The notes below the pieces were generated by a model, which saw nothing but the letters and a program-made list of their open reading frames with translations, did not search any database and was not told the DNA's origin. Both the position numbers and the translations under genes were made by a program. From JBFMAI01 sp040755725 (lineage in GTDB: Bacteria; Planctomycetota; Phycisphaerae; UBA1845; Fen-1342), in NCBI GenBank assembly GCA_040755725.1, contig JBFMAI010000017.1:62001-126000 (forward strand): a stretch of DNA of 64,000 bases. The letters are read 5' to 3'. Of this stretch, positions 31,619-41,949 are shown one piece after another (the first letter of the stretch is position 1; each line of letters starts with the position of its first letter).

Positions 31619-34384
31619 GTGGCCACCCTGCGAGTCCACATACTGGCCAAGGAACTGGGTGTCCCCAGCAAGGCGGTCATTGAGAAGTGCCGCGCCGAGG
31701 GCATCGAGCTGAAGAACCACATGGCCGTCATCTCGATCGGCCTGGCGGAGTCCATCCGCGAGTGGTTCTCCACCGGCGATGACGTCACGTCCGTCGAGAT
31801 CGGCGAACGCGTCGATGTGGAGCGCGTCCGCAAGACCCGTCGGCGGGCCCAACAAGCTCCGAGTGAGGCGGGCGAGAGCGCAGTCGGCGTGGCGGAGGCC
31901 CCCGAGGGGGCCGAGGCGGCTGAGTCGGCGCCGAGTGAGCCTTCTGCCCCCGAAGTACTTGAGCCCGGCCCGCCGGCTGTTTCCGGAGAGACCCCGCCGC
32001 CTGTTGCGGCTCCCCTGAGCGAGGTCAGCGTGTCCGTCGTGGAGCCGGTGGCCCCACCGGCCGCGGCCCCGGAACCGGAGCGCCTGGTCGCCGAGGCCCC
32101 CGCCGCCCCGCCGATCGAGGCGCCGATGGAAGCCGCTGCGCCGCCTGCCCCCGAGCCGCCCCCCCCTCCGCTCGTTCCGGTGGAGCCCCCACGTCCGATC
32201 GAACCCATTAGGCCGGCCGGACCGCAGGTTGTACCGGCCCCGGCGGAAATCCGCGGGCCCAAAGTGGTGCGCATCGAAGCTCCGGAACCGGCGCGCGTGC
32301 CCCGGCCACGCGTCGGCGGCCTGCGCCCGCCCACCGAAGCGGTGCCGGCGGCAGCCGGACCGGCGGTGGCGCGCCGCGGACGCGGGAAGGGCAAACGGGC
32401 CGACGAAGAGGAGTTGGCGCGTGCCCGCTCGCGCAGCCCGCGTCGGCACGGGCCGGCCATGGACGTGGACCAGCGTCTCCGCGAATGGCGCGATCAGGAC
32501 CTGTTGGAGCGCAAGGAGCGACTGGCCAGCGTGACCGGGCACGGGTTGCGGGACCGCCGGGCCGCTGAGAAACGCCGGATGCAGACGGTGCAGGCCGGCA
32601 CGCCGCTGGTGGCGCGCCGCGAGCCGGTGACGATCACGACCCCGATATTGGTGAAGGACTTCTGCGCGGCGGTGGGCGTGGGTTTCGCCGCCTTGTCGAA
32701 GAAGCTCATGGAGCAAACGGGGCGGTTGTGGACGATCAACCAGTCGCTGGACGCAGAGATAGCCGAGGTGCTGGCTCTGGACTTGGGAGTTCCGGTGCGC
32801 GTGGCCAAAGCCAAGACCGCCTACGAAGTGCTTCAGGAGGAGTTCGAGTCGCGGGAGCGGCCGAACCCGCAACCCCGGCCGCCGGTCGTGGCGATGCTCG
32901 GGCACGTGGACCACGGCAAGACGTCGCTGCTGGATGCGATCCGCAAGACGCGCGTCGCGGAGGGGGAGGCGGGCGGCATCACGCAGCACATCGGGGCGTA
33001 CCGGCTGGACCGGGGCGACTGGCACGTCGCGTTCCTGGACACGCCCGGCCACCGCGCGTTCACGGAGATGCGGGCGCGCGGCGCGCACATGACGGACGTC
33101 GTCGTGCTGGTGGTGGCAGCCGACGACGGCGTAATGCCGCAGACCGTCGAAGCCATCGCGCACGCGCGGGCCGCGGGCGTGACCATCGTGGTGGCGCTCA
33201 ACAAGATCGACATGCCGGGTGTGGACGTGAACCGCGTCTACGCGCAACTGGCCGAACACGGTTTGACGCCGACCGAGTGGGGCGGGCAGACCGACGTGAT
33301 CAAGACCAGCGCGATCACCGGCCAGGGCATCGACGAACTCGTCGCCCACCTCAGCACCCTCAGCGAACTGCTGGACTTGAAGGCCGACCCCACCGTGCCG
33401 GCCCACGGCGTCGTGATCGAGTCCCAGATGCGGGAGGGGCGCGGCGTCGTGGCCCAGGTGCTCGTGCGCGAGGGCACGTTGCGTCCGGGTCAGTGCGTGG
33501 TATGCGGGCCGGGGGCGGGCCGGATTCGCGCGCTGCGCGACGATCGCGGTCGGACGTTGAAGGAAGCCGGTCCCGGGACCCCCGTCGAGGTGTCCGGGCT
33601 GGACGAGATGCCCGCCGCCGGCGACCGGCTGTACGAGGTGGATGACTTGTCCCGCGCGAAGGAGATCGCCGCCGAGGTGCAGCAGCGTCGCCGGGAAGAA
33701 GCGCTCGACGCGGCGCCGAAGGTCCGCTCGCTGGAGTCGTTGCTGCGCGGCGAGACGGAAGCGGGCGTGCCGGAGCTCAACGTCATCGTCAAGGCCGACA
33801 CGCAAGGCTCGGTGGAAGTGCTGCGGAAGTCGCTGGGCGAGCTGCCGGCGGACAAGGCCAAGTTGACGATCCTGCACGCGGCGGTCGGCGCGGTGAGTGA
33901 GGCCGACGTTCAATTGGCCAAGGCCTCGGGGGCGTTGATCATCGGGTTCCACGTGGTGGCCGAGGACCGCGCCCGGCAGTTGGCCGACCAGCTCGGCGTC
34001 GAGGTGCGGTCGTACCGCGTGATTTACGAGTTGCTGGACGACGTGCGGCGGGCGCTGGCGGGGCTGTTGGCGCCGGTGGAGCACGAGGAGCTGCGGGCGA
34101 CGCTCGAGGTGCGGCAGGTGTTCAACGTCACGCGGGTCGGGACCATTGCCGGCTGCTATGTCACCGACGGGGTCGTGAGCCGCCATCACCACGTGCGTCT
34201 GGTGCGTGACGGGCGGGTCGTTACCGAGGGCAAGGCGATCGTGTCGTTGAAGCGTTTCAAGGACGACGCCCGCGAGGTGCGGGCCGGTTTGGAGTGCGGC
34301 GTCAAGATCCAGGACTACGACGACATTAAGCCCGGCGACGTGATTCAGACCTACGAGGTGGTCGAGGTCGCGCAGGAGTTGTAG
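31619..34384 (+). CDS. infB: Translation initiation factor IF-2
   Basis: 921 aa. The N-terminal IF2N domain ([20 protein letters not shown]) is followed by about 230 residues of Pro/Ala/Glu-rich linker, then a second IF2N-like domain (about 345-400). The GTPase has G1 GHVDHGKT at about residue 428, G3 DTPGH and G4 NKID; the C-terminal C1/C2 domains end normally. It places initiator tRNA on the 30S subunit. GTG 31619 is the best start: GGAG lies 6 bases upstream; TTG 31613 would touch the same GGAG. It heads the run infB-DUF503-rbfA, the familiar translation operon, here without nusA in front. Confidence 0.97.
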   Translation: MATLRVHILAKELGVPSKAVIEKCRAEGIELKNHMAVISIGLAESIREWFSTGDDVTSVEIGERVDVERVRKTRRRAQQAPSEAGESAVGVAEAPEGAEAAESAPSEPSAPEVLEPGPPAVSGETPPPVAAPLSEVSVSVVEPVAPPAAAPEPERLVAEAPAAPPIEAPMEAAAPPAPEPPPPPLVPVEPPRPIEPIRPAGPQVVPAPAEIRGPKVVRIEAPEPARVPRPRVGGLRPPTEAVPAAAGPAVARRGRGKGKRADEEELARARSRSPRRHGPAMDVDQRLREWRDQDLLERKERLASVTGHGLRDRRAAEKRRMQTVQAGTPLVARREPVTITTPILVKDFCAAVGVGFAALSKKLMEQTGRLWTINQSLDAEIAEVLALDLGVPVRVAKAKTAYEVLQEEFESRERPNPQPRPPVVAMLGHVDHGKTSLLDAIRKTRVAEGEAGGITQHIGAYRLDRGDWHVAFLDTPGHRAFTEMRARGAHMTDVVVLVVAADDGVMPQTVEAIAHARAAGVTIVVALNKIDMPGVDVNRVYAQLAEHGLTPTEWGGQTDVIKTSAITGQGIDELVAHLSTLSELLDLKADPTVPAHGVVIESQMREGRGVVAQVLVREGTLRPGQCVVCGPGAGRIRALRDDRGRTLKEAGPGTPVEVSGLDEMPAAGDRLYEVDDLSRAKEIAAEVQQRRREEALDAAPKVRSLESLLRGETEAGVPELNVIVKADTQGSVEVLRKSLGELPADKAKLTILHAAVGAVSEADVQLAKASGALIIGFHVVAEDRARQLADQLGVEVRSYRVIYELLDDVRRALAGLLAPVEHEELRATLEVRQVFNVTRVGTIAGCYVTDGVVSRHHHVRLVRDGRVVTEGKAIVSLKRFKDDAREVRAGLECGVKIQDYDDIKPGDVIQTYEVVEVAQEL

Positions 34385-34419
34385 GGCGGCGGGCCGGGTG
34401 ACCGGCCAGGAACGCGGTC

Positions 34420-34701
34420 ATGATCGTCGGCGTGTTGCGCATCCGGCTGGGCCTGTTCGAGGCGCGCACGCTCAAGGACAAGCGGCGCGTGACCCGCAGC
34501 CTGAAAGACCGCCTCGGCGCCAAGCACAATGTGTCCATCGCCGAGGTGGACGACCTGGACCACTGCCAGGCGGTGACACTCGGGCTGGCGATGGTGGCCA
34601 ACGAGTCGCGCTTCGTCGAAAGCGCGCTGGCCCGGATCGTGGACGAGATTCGCGCCTATCCGCACGCGTCGCTGTTGGACTACGACCTCGAGCTGCTGTG
34701 A
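34420..34701 (+). CDS. DUF503 (YlxP-like) protein
   Basis: 93 aa, typical for the family. MIVGVLRIRLGLFEARTLKD followed by KRRVTRSLKDRL and FNVS-type SIAEVDDLDH is the DUF503 signature. Homologues sit between infB and rbfA in many bacteria, as here (35 bases after infB, before rbfA). Some ylxP homologues have been linked to ribosome assembly alongside RbfA; the molecular role is unsettled. Confidence 0.92.
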   Translation: MIVGVLRIRLGLFEARTLKDKRRVTRSLKDRLGAKHNVSIAEVDDLDHCQAVTLGLAMVANESRFVESALARIVDEIRAYPHASLLDYDLELL

Positions 34702-34781
34702 CGCGGTGGCCGCGGCCGGGCACGAAACGAGCGAGGGCGACGCCGGCCCCGGCGGGCCGCGTCCCGCGGATGGTGTACTGG

Positions 34782-35276
34782 ATGGCCTCACGCAGGATCG
34801 AACGTATCGCCAGCTTGATCCGTTCGCTGCTGGCGGACGCGATACAGAACCGGCTCGCCGACCCCCGCATTCCGCCGATCACCTCCATCACGCGCGTCGA
34901 GGTGAGCGACGACTTGTCCGTGGCCCACGTCCACGTCAGCGTCATGGGGCGGGACTGCGAGCGGCGTTTGTGCGTCACGGCGTTGCGGCACGCAGCGGGG
35001 CGGCTGCGGCGTGAGCTGGCCCCCCATTTGCACCTGCGGCAGCTCCCGCGCCTGGTGTTCGGGCTCGACGATTCGCTGCGCCGCAGCTTCGAGACGGTAT
35101 GCCGCATCGACCAGGCCATGCGGGAACTGGGGGAGGTCCCCGAGTGGGAGCGGGAGCAAGACGAGGCGGGAGATGTGGACGATCGGCCGACGGCCGAGGA
35201 GTCGTCCGGATTGGCGGATGGCCCGGCGGCCGCGCGGCCCGAGCCACCGCCTCCCACCGGCCAGGAGGACGCTTAA
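34782..35276 (+). CDS. rbfA: Ribosome-binding factor A
   Basis: 164 aa. The KH-like core is evident: MASRRIERIASLIRSLLADA, then DPRIPPITSITRVEVSDDLS and the C-terminal helix RLRRELAPHLHLRQLPRLVF. RbfA helps mature the 5' end of 16S rRNA on the small subunit. ATG 34782 gives the family's usual N-terminus; ATG 34770 would add four residues and cannot be excluded. An acidic tail of about 45 residues (DEAGDVDDRPTAEESS...) is longer than in E. coli. The next gene begins 3 bases after the stop. Confidence 0.92.
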   Translation: MASRRIERIASLIRSLLADAIQNRLADPRIPPITSITRVEVSDDLSVAHVHVSVMGRDCERRLCVTALRHAAGRLRRELAPHLHLRQLPRLVFGLDDSLRRSFETVCRIDQAMRELGEVPEWEREQDEAGDVDDRPTAEESSGLADGPAAARPEPPPPTGQEDA

Positions 35277-35279
35277 GCA

Positions 35280-36353
35280 ATGAGGGGTGCGACGGAATGT
35301 GCCCGACGTCTCAAGCTGTTGTGGAGCTCCCTGCGGGCCAAGCTCGGCAAGGTGAGTCCGCCGGCGATCACGGACCCCATCACGCAGTTGATCCTGGGTG
35401 TCCTGTCGCGGGACACGCCGGAGACCAAGGCCAGTGAAGGGCTGGAGCGGTTGCGCGGGATGGTCGTAGACTACAACGAGCTGCGGGTGATCCCGCCCAT
35501 CGAGCTCGCCGCGATTCTGGGGGATTTCCCGGATGCGCGGCTGAAGTGCGAGGACATCACGCGGGCGCTGAACGCGGTGTTCGCCCGCGAGCACACCGTG
35601 TCACTCGATCGGCTGATCGAGATGCCCCGGCGCGACGCGGCGGCGGCCCTGGAGAAGATCGACGGCCTGGAGCCGTACACGCGGGCCCGCATCCGCCTGC
35701 TGGGGCTGCGGCACCATGCCATTCCGTTGGACGAGGCGATGTGGGCGGTCGCCCGCGCCCAGCGCATCGTCGACGGGCGGTGCCCGCTCCTGGAGGCCCA
35801 GCAGTTCCTCGAGCGGCAGGTGCCGGAGGAAAGCGGCGTCGAGTTCTACGCCCTGTTCAAGCGCTTCGCCTGGAGCGAGATGGGGGCGGCAGTCCGCAAA
35901 CGGGAGGTCACTCGCATTCTGAGCGTCCCCCCCGACCGCACCGCGCGCAATATGCTTCAGTTGATCGGCCGTGTCGCCCCCGCGGACGCGCTGCCCGATG
36001 ACGACCTCGACGATGCCGAGGTGTTGACCGCGCCCGTCGGTCCGTCGCCGGCGGCGGCCAAGGCGCCCTCGCCCGCCGCCGCCCCGGCCCTCCCGGAGAA
36101 GAGCAAGTCCGCGAAGCGTTCGTCCGTCGCGAATACTGCCCCCCCGGCACCGCGCGCGAAGCCGAGTGGTACGAAATCTCCGCGTGCCCGCTCGGCGCAG
36201 GCCGGTCGCCCCGCCTCCGACCGCAAGCTGCCGGCGAAGAGCGCCGCCAATGCCGAGCGCAGTCGCCCGCGCAAGTCGGCCGGCTCGTCCGTCACTCGGG
36301 CCGCCGGTACCCGCCGCACCGCCCGGGCGGGGCGCAAAGCCAAGTTGGCTTGA
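35280..36353 (+). CDS. Degenerate HhH-GPD (endonuclease III-like) protein with basic tail
   Basis: 357 aa. Residues 25-230 follow the endonuclease III fold: ITDPITQLILGVLSRDTPET opens it, and IDGLEPYTRARIRLLGLRHH with Asp151 in PLDEAMW aligns with the HhH motif and catalytic aspartate. The Gly-x-Gly and catalytic Lys of the HhH are missing and no iron-sulphur cysteines follow, so glycosylase/lyase activity is doubtful. Residues 235-357 are a Lys/Ala/Pro/Ser-rich tail like a histone H1 or DNA-packing protein. It is tightly coupled to rbfA (3-base gap). A structural nucleic-acid binder is my inference. Confidence 0.7.
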   Translation: MRGATECARRLKLLWSSLRAKLGKVSPPAITDPITQLILGVLSRDTPETKASEGLERLRGMVVDYNELRVIPPIELAAILGDFPDARLKCEDITRALNAVFAREHTVSLDRLIEMPRRDAAAALEKIDGLEPYTRARIRLLGLRHHAIPLDEAMWAVARAQRIVDGRCPLLEAQQFLERQVPEESGVEFYALFKRFAWSEMGAAVRKREVTRILSVPPDRTARNMLQLIGRVAPADALPDDDLDDAEVLTAPVGPSPAAAKAPSPAAAPALPEKSKSAKRSSVANTAPPAPRAKPSGTKSPRARSAQAGRPASDRKLPAKSAANAERSRPRKSAGSSVTRAAGTRRTARAGRKAKLA

Positions 36354-36599
36354 CGGGCCGAACGCCGGGAGCGTGCATCCGTCGTCGGGCCGAGGCGGGG
36401 GAACCCCTATTCGCAGCGAGCGCCGGTCACGACCGGCACGCCGGTGCGGGGTCAAGTGCCGCGCCGCTCGCGTGGCGGGTTCTGTAGGCGGCTGTAAGAT
36501 ATCGGACGATGCGACTGGCCGCGCAGATCGCGCGAAGCAATCGCGCGCGACGAGGGGGTGGATCGCTCACGCGAGGCCCGCGTGCGAAGGGAGCTGACC

Positions 36600-39500
36600 G
36601 TGTTCGTAGGACCGCAATTTCGACAATCCGCACGCGGTACCGTCCGCCGCGCGCCATGGCTCGTATGGCCGGTCGCCGCGTGCGGCTTGGTCTCGGCCTG
36701 GGCGACGTGGGCATGGGGGCAAGCGGCGCGCCCGACTGGCGAGGGGGACGCCGCGGCGCCGGCGCCGCACGCCGGCGTGCCGCTGACCGAAATCCCGCGC
36801 TGGGCGCCGCCGGGCGCCGGCACCGCGGACACGGCCCCCGACGACGCGACGGCCGCGCGCGCCGAGGCAGCGCGCGAGCTGCTGTCGCAGGGGCAGTTCG
36901 CGCGGGCCGTGATGGAGTTGGATGCCGCCCTCAAGGGTTGCCGCCAGCCGGGGCACGATCTGCTCATTCTGTTGGCCAAGGCGAAGCGGGGGCTGGGCCG
37001 CGACGGGGAGGCCCGCCTGGCGGCCGAGGCGGCGGTGCGGCAACAACCCGATTCCATCGAGGGACACCTGCTGCTCGGGCGCCTGCACCGTGCGGCGGGC
37101 CGGCCCGAGTTGGCGCTGGCCCACTTGCGCACGGCGACACTCGCCGGCGGCGACGGCCAAGCCGACCCCGTGCTCGTGACGTTAGCGTGGTACGAACTCG
37201 GCGAGGTGTTGGCCGCGGCGGGATACGCGCGGGCCGCGGCCGAAGCGCTGGCTCGGTTCGACGAGGTCGTCCAGGCAGGGTCTGAAGAGCTCCGCGCGGA
37301 CGCGGAGGTAGCGGAGATTCTTCAGGCCCATCCGTACGGGCTGATCGAACGGCAACTGGAGTTGTTGCGGCCGGTCGGGCCACCGGCGGAGCGCGTGGCG
37401 CTGGCCGAAGCGGCCCTTAAACGTCGCGCGGGGGAGCCCTATTTCCAGAAACTGTACGTGGGCGCGCTGATCGAGGCCGGCCGCGCGGCCGAAGCGTTCG
37501 ACTATTGCCGCCGACAACTGGCGGCGCCGGCAACCACCGAGGCGGCGACGACGAACCCCGATGTGATCCTCGCGTTGGCGCTGGAGACCGCGACGGCTGC
37601 CGGCCGTCTGGAGGAGTGGGTCGTGGAGTTGGCCGGCGAGGTCGAAGCGGGGAGGGGCCTCGAGCAGGCGCGGCGCGTGGCGCGGCGGCTCGAAGACCAG
37701 AATGCGAGTCAGGCGGCCCGGCTGTGGCAGGCGCTGGCGACGGCCGAGCCCGAGTCGGTCGATGTGCAGTGGGCGCTGGCCAGTGCGTTGCGGGCCGGCG
37801 GCGACTGGACCGCGGCGCTGAACGCCCTCATTCGGCTGGTGCGCGCCGGGGGGGACGAGGCCGACATCCTTTCCGAGCGGCTGGCCGCCTGGATGCGCGG
37901 CATCGAGGCCACGGAGGAGTTCCTGCGGTGTGTGCGGGACCTCGCGGAACGGCCCGACAGTGATTACGCCACCTTCACCGTCCTGGCCACGACGGCCGCC
38001 GCCGCCGGACAAACGGAACTGGCGAAGGGGCTGTTTGAACGGGCCCTCGCGGCCCGTCCGGACTTCCCGTTGGCCCGGCTGGGGCGCGGCCGCATGTGGC
38101 TCGCGGCGAGTCGCTGGGAGGCCGCGCGGAGCGAGGCGGAGGCGATCCTGGCGGGTCACGCGCACATGGCCGCCGCCCATTACCTCGCCGCGCAAGCGCA
38201 CGCGGCCCTCGACGAGCACGACGCCGCGGAGGCCGCGTACCGGCGGGCGGTCGAGGAATGCCCGGCCGATCCGACCTACGCGCTGGCCCTGGGGCGGCAG
38301 TACCGGCGGACGGGCAACCTGCTGTCCGCCCAGCGGTACTTCCAGGAGGCCTGGTCGCTCGCCCCGGGCTTGGGTGAGGCGGTCGAAGAATTGATCGACT
38401 GCTACCTGGAGGGCGGCAAGGCCGAGATCGCCCGTCGTACGCTTCAACAAGCCGAGGGGCTCGACTTGCCGGCGGACACGCTGCGGCGAATTCGGACGGT
38501 GCTGCGGTTCGCGGACGCCCCGATGCAAGCGGAGCACTTGGCGGAGCTGTCGCGACAGTGGGCGGAGCACCCCGACGACGTGGTCACGGGGCTGAGACTG
38601 GCGGTCGGGCTATTCATGAACCAACGGCCGGACGAGGCGCTACCGATTGCGGAGCGCGTGTGGAACATGGCTCCGGACGACGAACGGGCGGTGTACTTGC
38701 TCGTGCAGATTCACTTGCGCCGTTTGGAGGGGCCGCAGGCGTTGCGCTTGCTGGAGCCGCTCGTGGCGCGCCATCCCCGCCGGCCGCAGGCGCTGCGGTT
38801 GCTCGCCGAGGCCCACCTCGCCGAGTTTCGAATCCCCGAGGCGCGCCAGACGTACGATCGACTGCTGGAGCTCCCCATCCCGCCCGAGCAACGCAACGCC
38901 GCCCGACTGAACCTCCTGGCGACCTTCCTGGAACTCGGTGACTACGAGGCGGCGGTGCAGCGTGTGGATGCGTGGCTGGCGGCGGAGCCGGATTCCGACG
39001 CCTGGGCACGGGCCAAACTGCGGGTGCTGTTGGCCGCGCAGCGGGCGAGCGAAGCCGTCGCATGGGCGACGCTGCGGCTGGAGCCGGCCACGCAGCGCTT
39101 CGACGAGCTGCGCCGCCGGGCGCAGGCCCTGGCCGAACGGTTGCGGGCGGCGCCGGATGACGCCGACGCGGCCGCTCAGATGAAGAACCTGGAACGCGAG
39201 CTCGCGGGTGTGGTGGCCGCGCTTTTCGACCGGCGGGCCGAGTGGGTCCAGACGTGCCTCGACGCCGAGCGCTACGGCACCGCCGAACGGCAGATTCGGT
39301 TGTGGCTGGCTGAGCAGCCGGAGCAGTTCCAGTTGCAGGAGTGGCTGGTCCAGGCGTTGCTCGGCGCGGAACAGGCCGGGGCGGCGTTGGCGGCCAGTGA
39401 GAAACTCGTGCCCACGTCGGCGGCGGAGACGCTGTCGGCGCTGGTGTGGCGGGCCCGCTGTCGGGCCGCGACGGGGAACCTCGACGCGGCACTGGATGAT

Positions 39501-40223
39501 CTGAAGGCGCTGCTCGGCGAGGGTTTCGTTCGGGAAAGCCCGCTGGCCCAGGACCAATTGCGCCAGGAGATGATCGGCTTGCTTGCGGACGCGCGGCAGA
39601 CCGAGCGCGCGATCGACCTGTGCCGACAATGGCTGCGCGAAATGCCGGAGTCCGACCGCTTGGCGCGACTCAGCACGCTGCGCTTGCTGCACCACGTGCT
39701 CGGGACGGCGAACCGGCTCGGTGAGCAGGTCGAGGTGATGGAGCGGCTGCTGGAGTTCCAGCCGCACGATCCCGGCGTCAACAACGACTTGGCCTATACT
39801 TGGGCGGATCACGGCGAACACCTCGACCGGGCGCTCAAGATGGTCCGCCTGGCGGTCGCCGCCGAACCCCTGAATGGGGCTTATCTGGACAGCCTCGGGT
39901 GGGTGTACTACAAGATGGGCCGGTTCGACGACGCCCGCACCTACCTGTCCCGCGCGACGCAGTTGCGCAGCGGGCAGGATGCGGTGGTCCAGGACCACTT
40001 GGGCGACGCGGAGTACCGGCGGGGCGACCTGGCGGCCGCCCGTCGGCAGTGGCAGAAGGCGCTGACGCTGCTGGAAGCCCCCGAGACCGCAGCGGGGTCG
40101 GCGGCGCTGAGCGCGGGGCTACGGGCCAAGCTTGCGGCGCTGGACCGTTCCGAACAGCCCGCCGTCGCCCCCACCGGGCCGGAGCAGGCCGCGACCCGGC
40201 CGTCGAGCAAGGAGACTCGGTGA
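36600..40223 (+). CDS. Very large periplasmic TPR protein
   Basis: 1207 aa from GTG 36600, which has GGGAG 8 bases upstream; an upstream GTG at 36558 is less well placed. A hydrophobic segment (WLVWPVAACGLVSAWATWAW) followed by Gly-Gln-Ala looks like a signal peptide or anchor. The rest is helical TPR repeats, with clear units such as AHYLAAQAHAALDEHDAAEAA and, at the C-terminus, GAYLDSLGWVYYKMGRFDDA, the PRK11447/BcsC-like TPR style. The stop overlaps the kdsD GTG by 4 bases (GTGA), so translation is coupled. It may scaffold an envelope or polysaccharide assembly machine (inference from the kdsD coupling). Confidence 0.85.
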   Translation: MFVGPQFRQSARGTVRRAPWLVWPVAACGLVSAWATWAWGQAARPTGEGDAAAPAPHAGVPLTEIPRWAPPGAGTADTAPDDATAARAEAARELLSQGQFARAVMELDAALKGCRQPGHDLLILLAKAKRGLGRDGEARLAAEAAVRQQPDSIEGHLLLGRLHRAAGRPELALAHLRTATLAGGDGQADPVLVTLAWYELGEVLAAAGYARAAAEALARFDEVVQAGSEELRADAEVAEILQAHPYGLIERQLELLRPVGPPAERVALAEAALKRRAGEPYFQKLYVGALIEAGRAAEAFDYCRRQLAAPATTEAATTNPDVILALALETATAAGRLEEWVVELAGEVEAGRGLEQARRVARRLEDQNASQAARLWQALATAEPESVDVQWALASALRAGGDWTAALNALIRLVRAGGDEADILSERLAAWMRGIEATEEFLRCVRDLAERPDSDYATFTVLATTAAAAGQTELAKGLFERALAARPDFPLARLGRGRMWLAASRWEAARSEAEAILAGHAHMAAAHYLAAQAHAALDEHDAAEAAYRRAVEECPADPTYALALGRQYRRTGNLLSAQRYFQEAWSLAPGLGEAVEELIDCYLEGGKAEIARRTLQQAEGLDLPADTLRRIRTVLRFADAPMQAEHLAELSRQWAEHPDDVVTGLRLAVGLFMNQRPDEALPIAERVWNMAPDDERAVYLLVQIHLRRLEGPQALRLLEPLVARHPRRPQALRLLAEAHLAEFRIPEARQTYDRLLELPIPPEQRNAARLNLLATFLELGDYEAAVQRVDAWLAAEPDSDAWARAKLRVLLAAQRASEAVAWATLRLEPATQRFDELRRRAQALAERLRAAPDDADAAAQMKNLERELAGVVAALFDRRAEWVQTCLDAERYGTAERQIRLWLAEQPEQFQLQEWLVQALLGAEQAGAALAASEKLVPTSAAETLSALVWRARCRAATGNLDAALDDLKALLGEGFVRESPLAQDQLRQEMIGLLADARQTERAIDLCRQWLREMPESDRLARLSTLRLLHHVLGTANRLGEQVEVMERLLEFQPHDPGVNNDLAYTWADHGEHLDRALKMVRLAVAAEPLNGAYLDSLGWVYYKMGRFDDARTYLSRATQLRSGQDAVVQDHLGDAEYRRGDLAAARRQWQKALTLLEAPETAAGSAALSAGLRAKLAALDRSEQPAVAPTGPEQAATRPSSKETR

Positions 40224-41215
40224 ACAGCCCGCTGGAGATTGCGCGGCAGGTTGTGACGGAAGAGGCGGAGGCGCTGCGCCGCCTGGCCGGCGACCTCGAC
40301 GGTCAGTTTGAAGCTATCCTGGACACGATCCTCGCCGCCAGCCCGCCCATCATCGTCAGCGGTCTGGGCAAGAGCGGGCACGTCGCGCAGAAGATCGCAG
40401 CCTCGCTGACGAGCACGGGGACGCCGGCGGTGTTCATGCACCCCGTGGAGGCGTTGCACGGGGACCTGGGGATTGTGACCGAACGGCAGTGCCTGATCGC
40501 CTTGTCGCGCAGCGGGAACACGGAGGAGATGCTGCGTTTCGTGGCGCATTTCCGGCGGCTGGGCGGGCCGGTGCTGGGCGTGACGCAAGGGCGGGGTTCA
40601 CGCCTGGCGGAGTTGTCGAAGTACGTGCTGTGCCTGCCCGATGTGCCGGAGGCCGGCCCGCTGAACCTGGCCCCGACGACGAGCTGCGTGATGATGCTGG
40701 CCGCGGGCGACGCGCTGGCGATGGCCCTGCTGTCCAAACGCGGGTTTCGAGCGGAGGATTTCGCCCAGTACCATCCGGAGGGCACGCTGGGCCGCCGCCT
40801 GCTGCTGCGGGCGTCCGACCTCATGCACGCCGGCGAGGCCCTGCCGCTCGTGAAGGCCGACGACACGTTCAACCACCTCGTGGTGGAGATGACACGCAAG
40901 CAACTGGGGTTGGCGCTCATCGTCGAGGGGGACGGCCGGCTGCTGGGCACGTTCACCGACGGTGACCTCCGCCGGGTATTCGAGCGCGTCGATGATCCGC
41001 GCCGACTGGACGCGCGGGCGGCGTTTCAGCGGAGTCGGCGGTCCGCCGCCGCCCCGCCCGTGCCCACCTCGGCCGTGCGGGGTGGGCACCTGGCGATCGA
41101 CTGCCTGCGGCTGATGCGGGCGGGCCAGATCACCAGCCTGATCGTGACGGATGATGCCGATCGCCCGGTGGGGGTGCTGCGACTGATGGACCTGCTCGGG
41201 GCGGGGTTGGGCTAA
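40220..41215 (+). CDS. kdsD: Arabinose-5-phosphate isomerase (KdsD/KpsF)
   Basis: 331 aa. An N-terminal SIS domain (PIIVSGLGKSGHVAQKIAAS; HPVEALHGDLGIV; ALSRSGNTEEML) is followed by two CBS domains (about 205-331). This is the layout of KdsD/KpsF/GutQ. It turns ribulose-5-phosphate into arabinose-5-phosphate, the first committed step to Kdo for LPS. GTG 40220 overlaps the stop of the TPR gene and has GGAG 5 bases upstream. Together with hldE and gmhA it shows an LPS core pathway. KdsA, B and C are not in the window. Confidence 0.94.
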   Translation: MNSPLEIARQVVTEEAEALRRLAGDLDGQFEAILDTILAASPPIIVSGLGKSGHVAQKIAASLTSTGTPAVFMHPVEALHGDLGIVTERQCLIALSRSGNTEEMLRFVAHFRRLGGPVLGVTQGRGSRLAELSKYVLCLPDVPEAGPLNLAPTTSCVMMLAAGDALAMALLSKRGFRAEDFAQYHPEGTLGRRLLLRASDLMHAGEALPLVKADDTFNHLVVEMTRKQLGLALIVEGDGRLLGTFTDGDLRRVFERVDDPRRLDARAAFQRSRRSAAAPPVPTSAVRGGHLAIDCLRLMRAGQITSLIVTDDADRPVGVLRLMDLLGAGLG

Positions 41216-41339
41216 GGCCCCGGCGTGCTCGGTTTGGCGCCCGTACGGGGCCTCCTTGGCAAGTCAACCCGACTCGAAACCGCAACCCATCTTGTCCGCG
41301 TGTTCTACCCGCCTCCGCAAGACGTGGTCATACGCGCGG

Positions 41340-41879
41340 AGGCTCGGTCGGTCAGGATCTGACTCTCGACATCTCGCGGGACCCCATCACCCATCAGATG
41401 TTTGCAGTCGGCTCCATCGACTGGGGATCCCCGGCGCCTCTGTACACGATCGACCTCAGTAGCCGGCAGGCAGTCTGGTCGGCACAATCGACGTCCAGAA
41501 GCCCTCGGCCGACCTTGGGCTCGGCACCAGCTCCACCGGGGTGTTGTACATGGATGACACGGTCCGTGACGGTATCCGCCGCCTGAATGCTCTGAGGGCG
41601 TTCTGCCTGGGACCCGAGGGCGTTGACACCGGTTTGTTTGATGGACTAACGATTGACTGGAGTCGCGACGATGCCCTCTATCATGCCACCTGGACCAGGG
41701 CCGCGTCGCGTACGGAACTCTGGACCGTCGGCCTGGGGACTGGCGCCGGCTCTTGCGCCGGTGTGATCGGTGACGGGTACAGGCTCTTCGACGACTTGGC
41801 CATCGCGCCGGTCCCGGAACCGGCCACGGTCTTGCTGCTCGCAGCGCTGAGTATTCGGCCTCGCCGGCGCTGTGCTTGA
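41340..41879 (+). pseudogene. Decayed PEP-CTERM protein gene, frameshifted and without a start
   Basis: Two frames join to one protein end. The first (about 41340-41462) reads DLTLDISRDPITHQMFAVGS and LYTIDLSS; the second (from 41463) reads AGSLVGTIDVQKPSADLGLG and ends in VPEPATVLLLAALSIRPRRR, a PEP-CTERM tail. A stop in the second frame lies directly before 41463, so a missing base is needed at about that point. No start codon or signal peptide can be found in 41216-41340, so the 5' end is also lost. The NHL/beta-propeller-like fragments suggest a surface protein once stood here. Confidence 0.65.
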
Positions 41880-41949
41880 GCACCCCTGAGGGCACGGGCC
41901 TCTTTGCCATCGTACCCAAACCGGTTTTCGGGCCGGCTTGTGCCGAGTG

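Noticed and set aside
31286..34192. A 968-codon minus-strand frame across infB
   Set aside because: Shadow of infB, whose motifs are certain. The antisense product is repetitive His/Arg/Asp sequence without family features.
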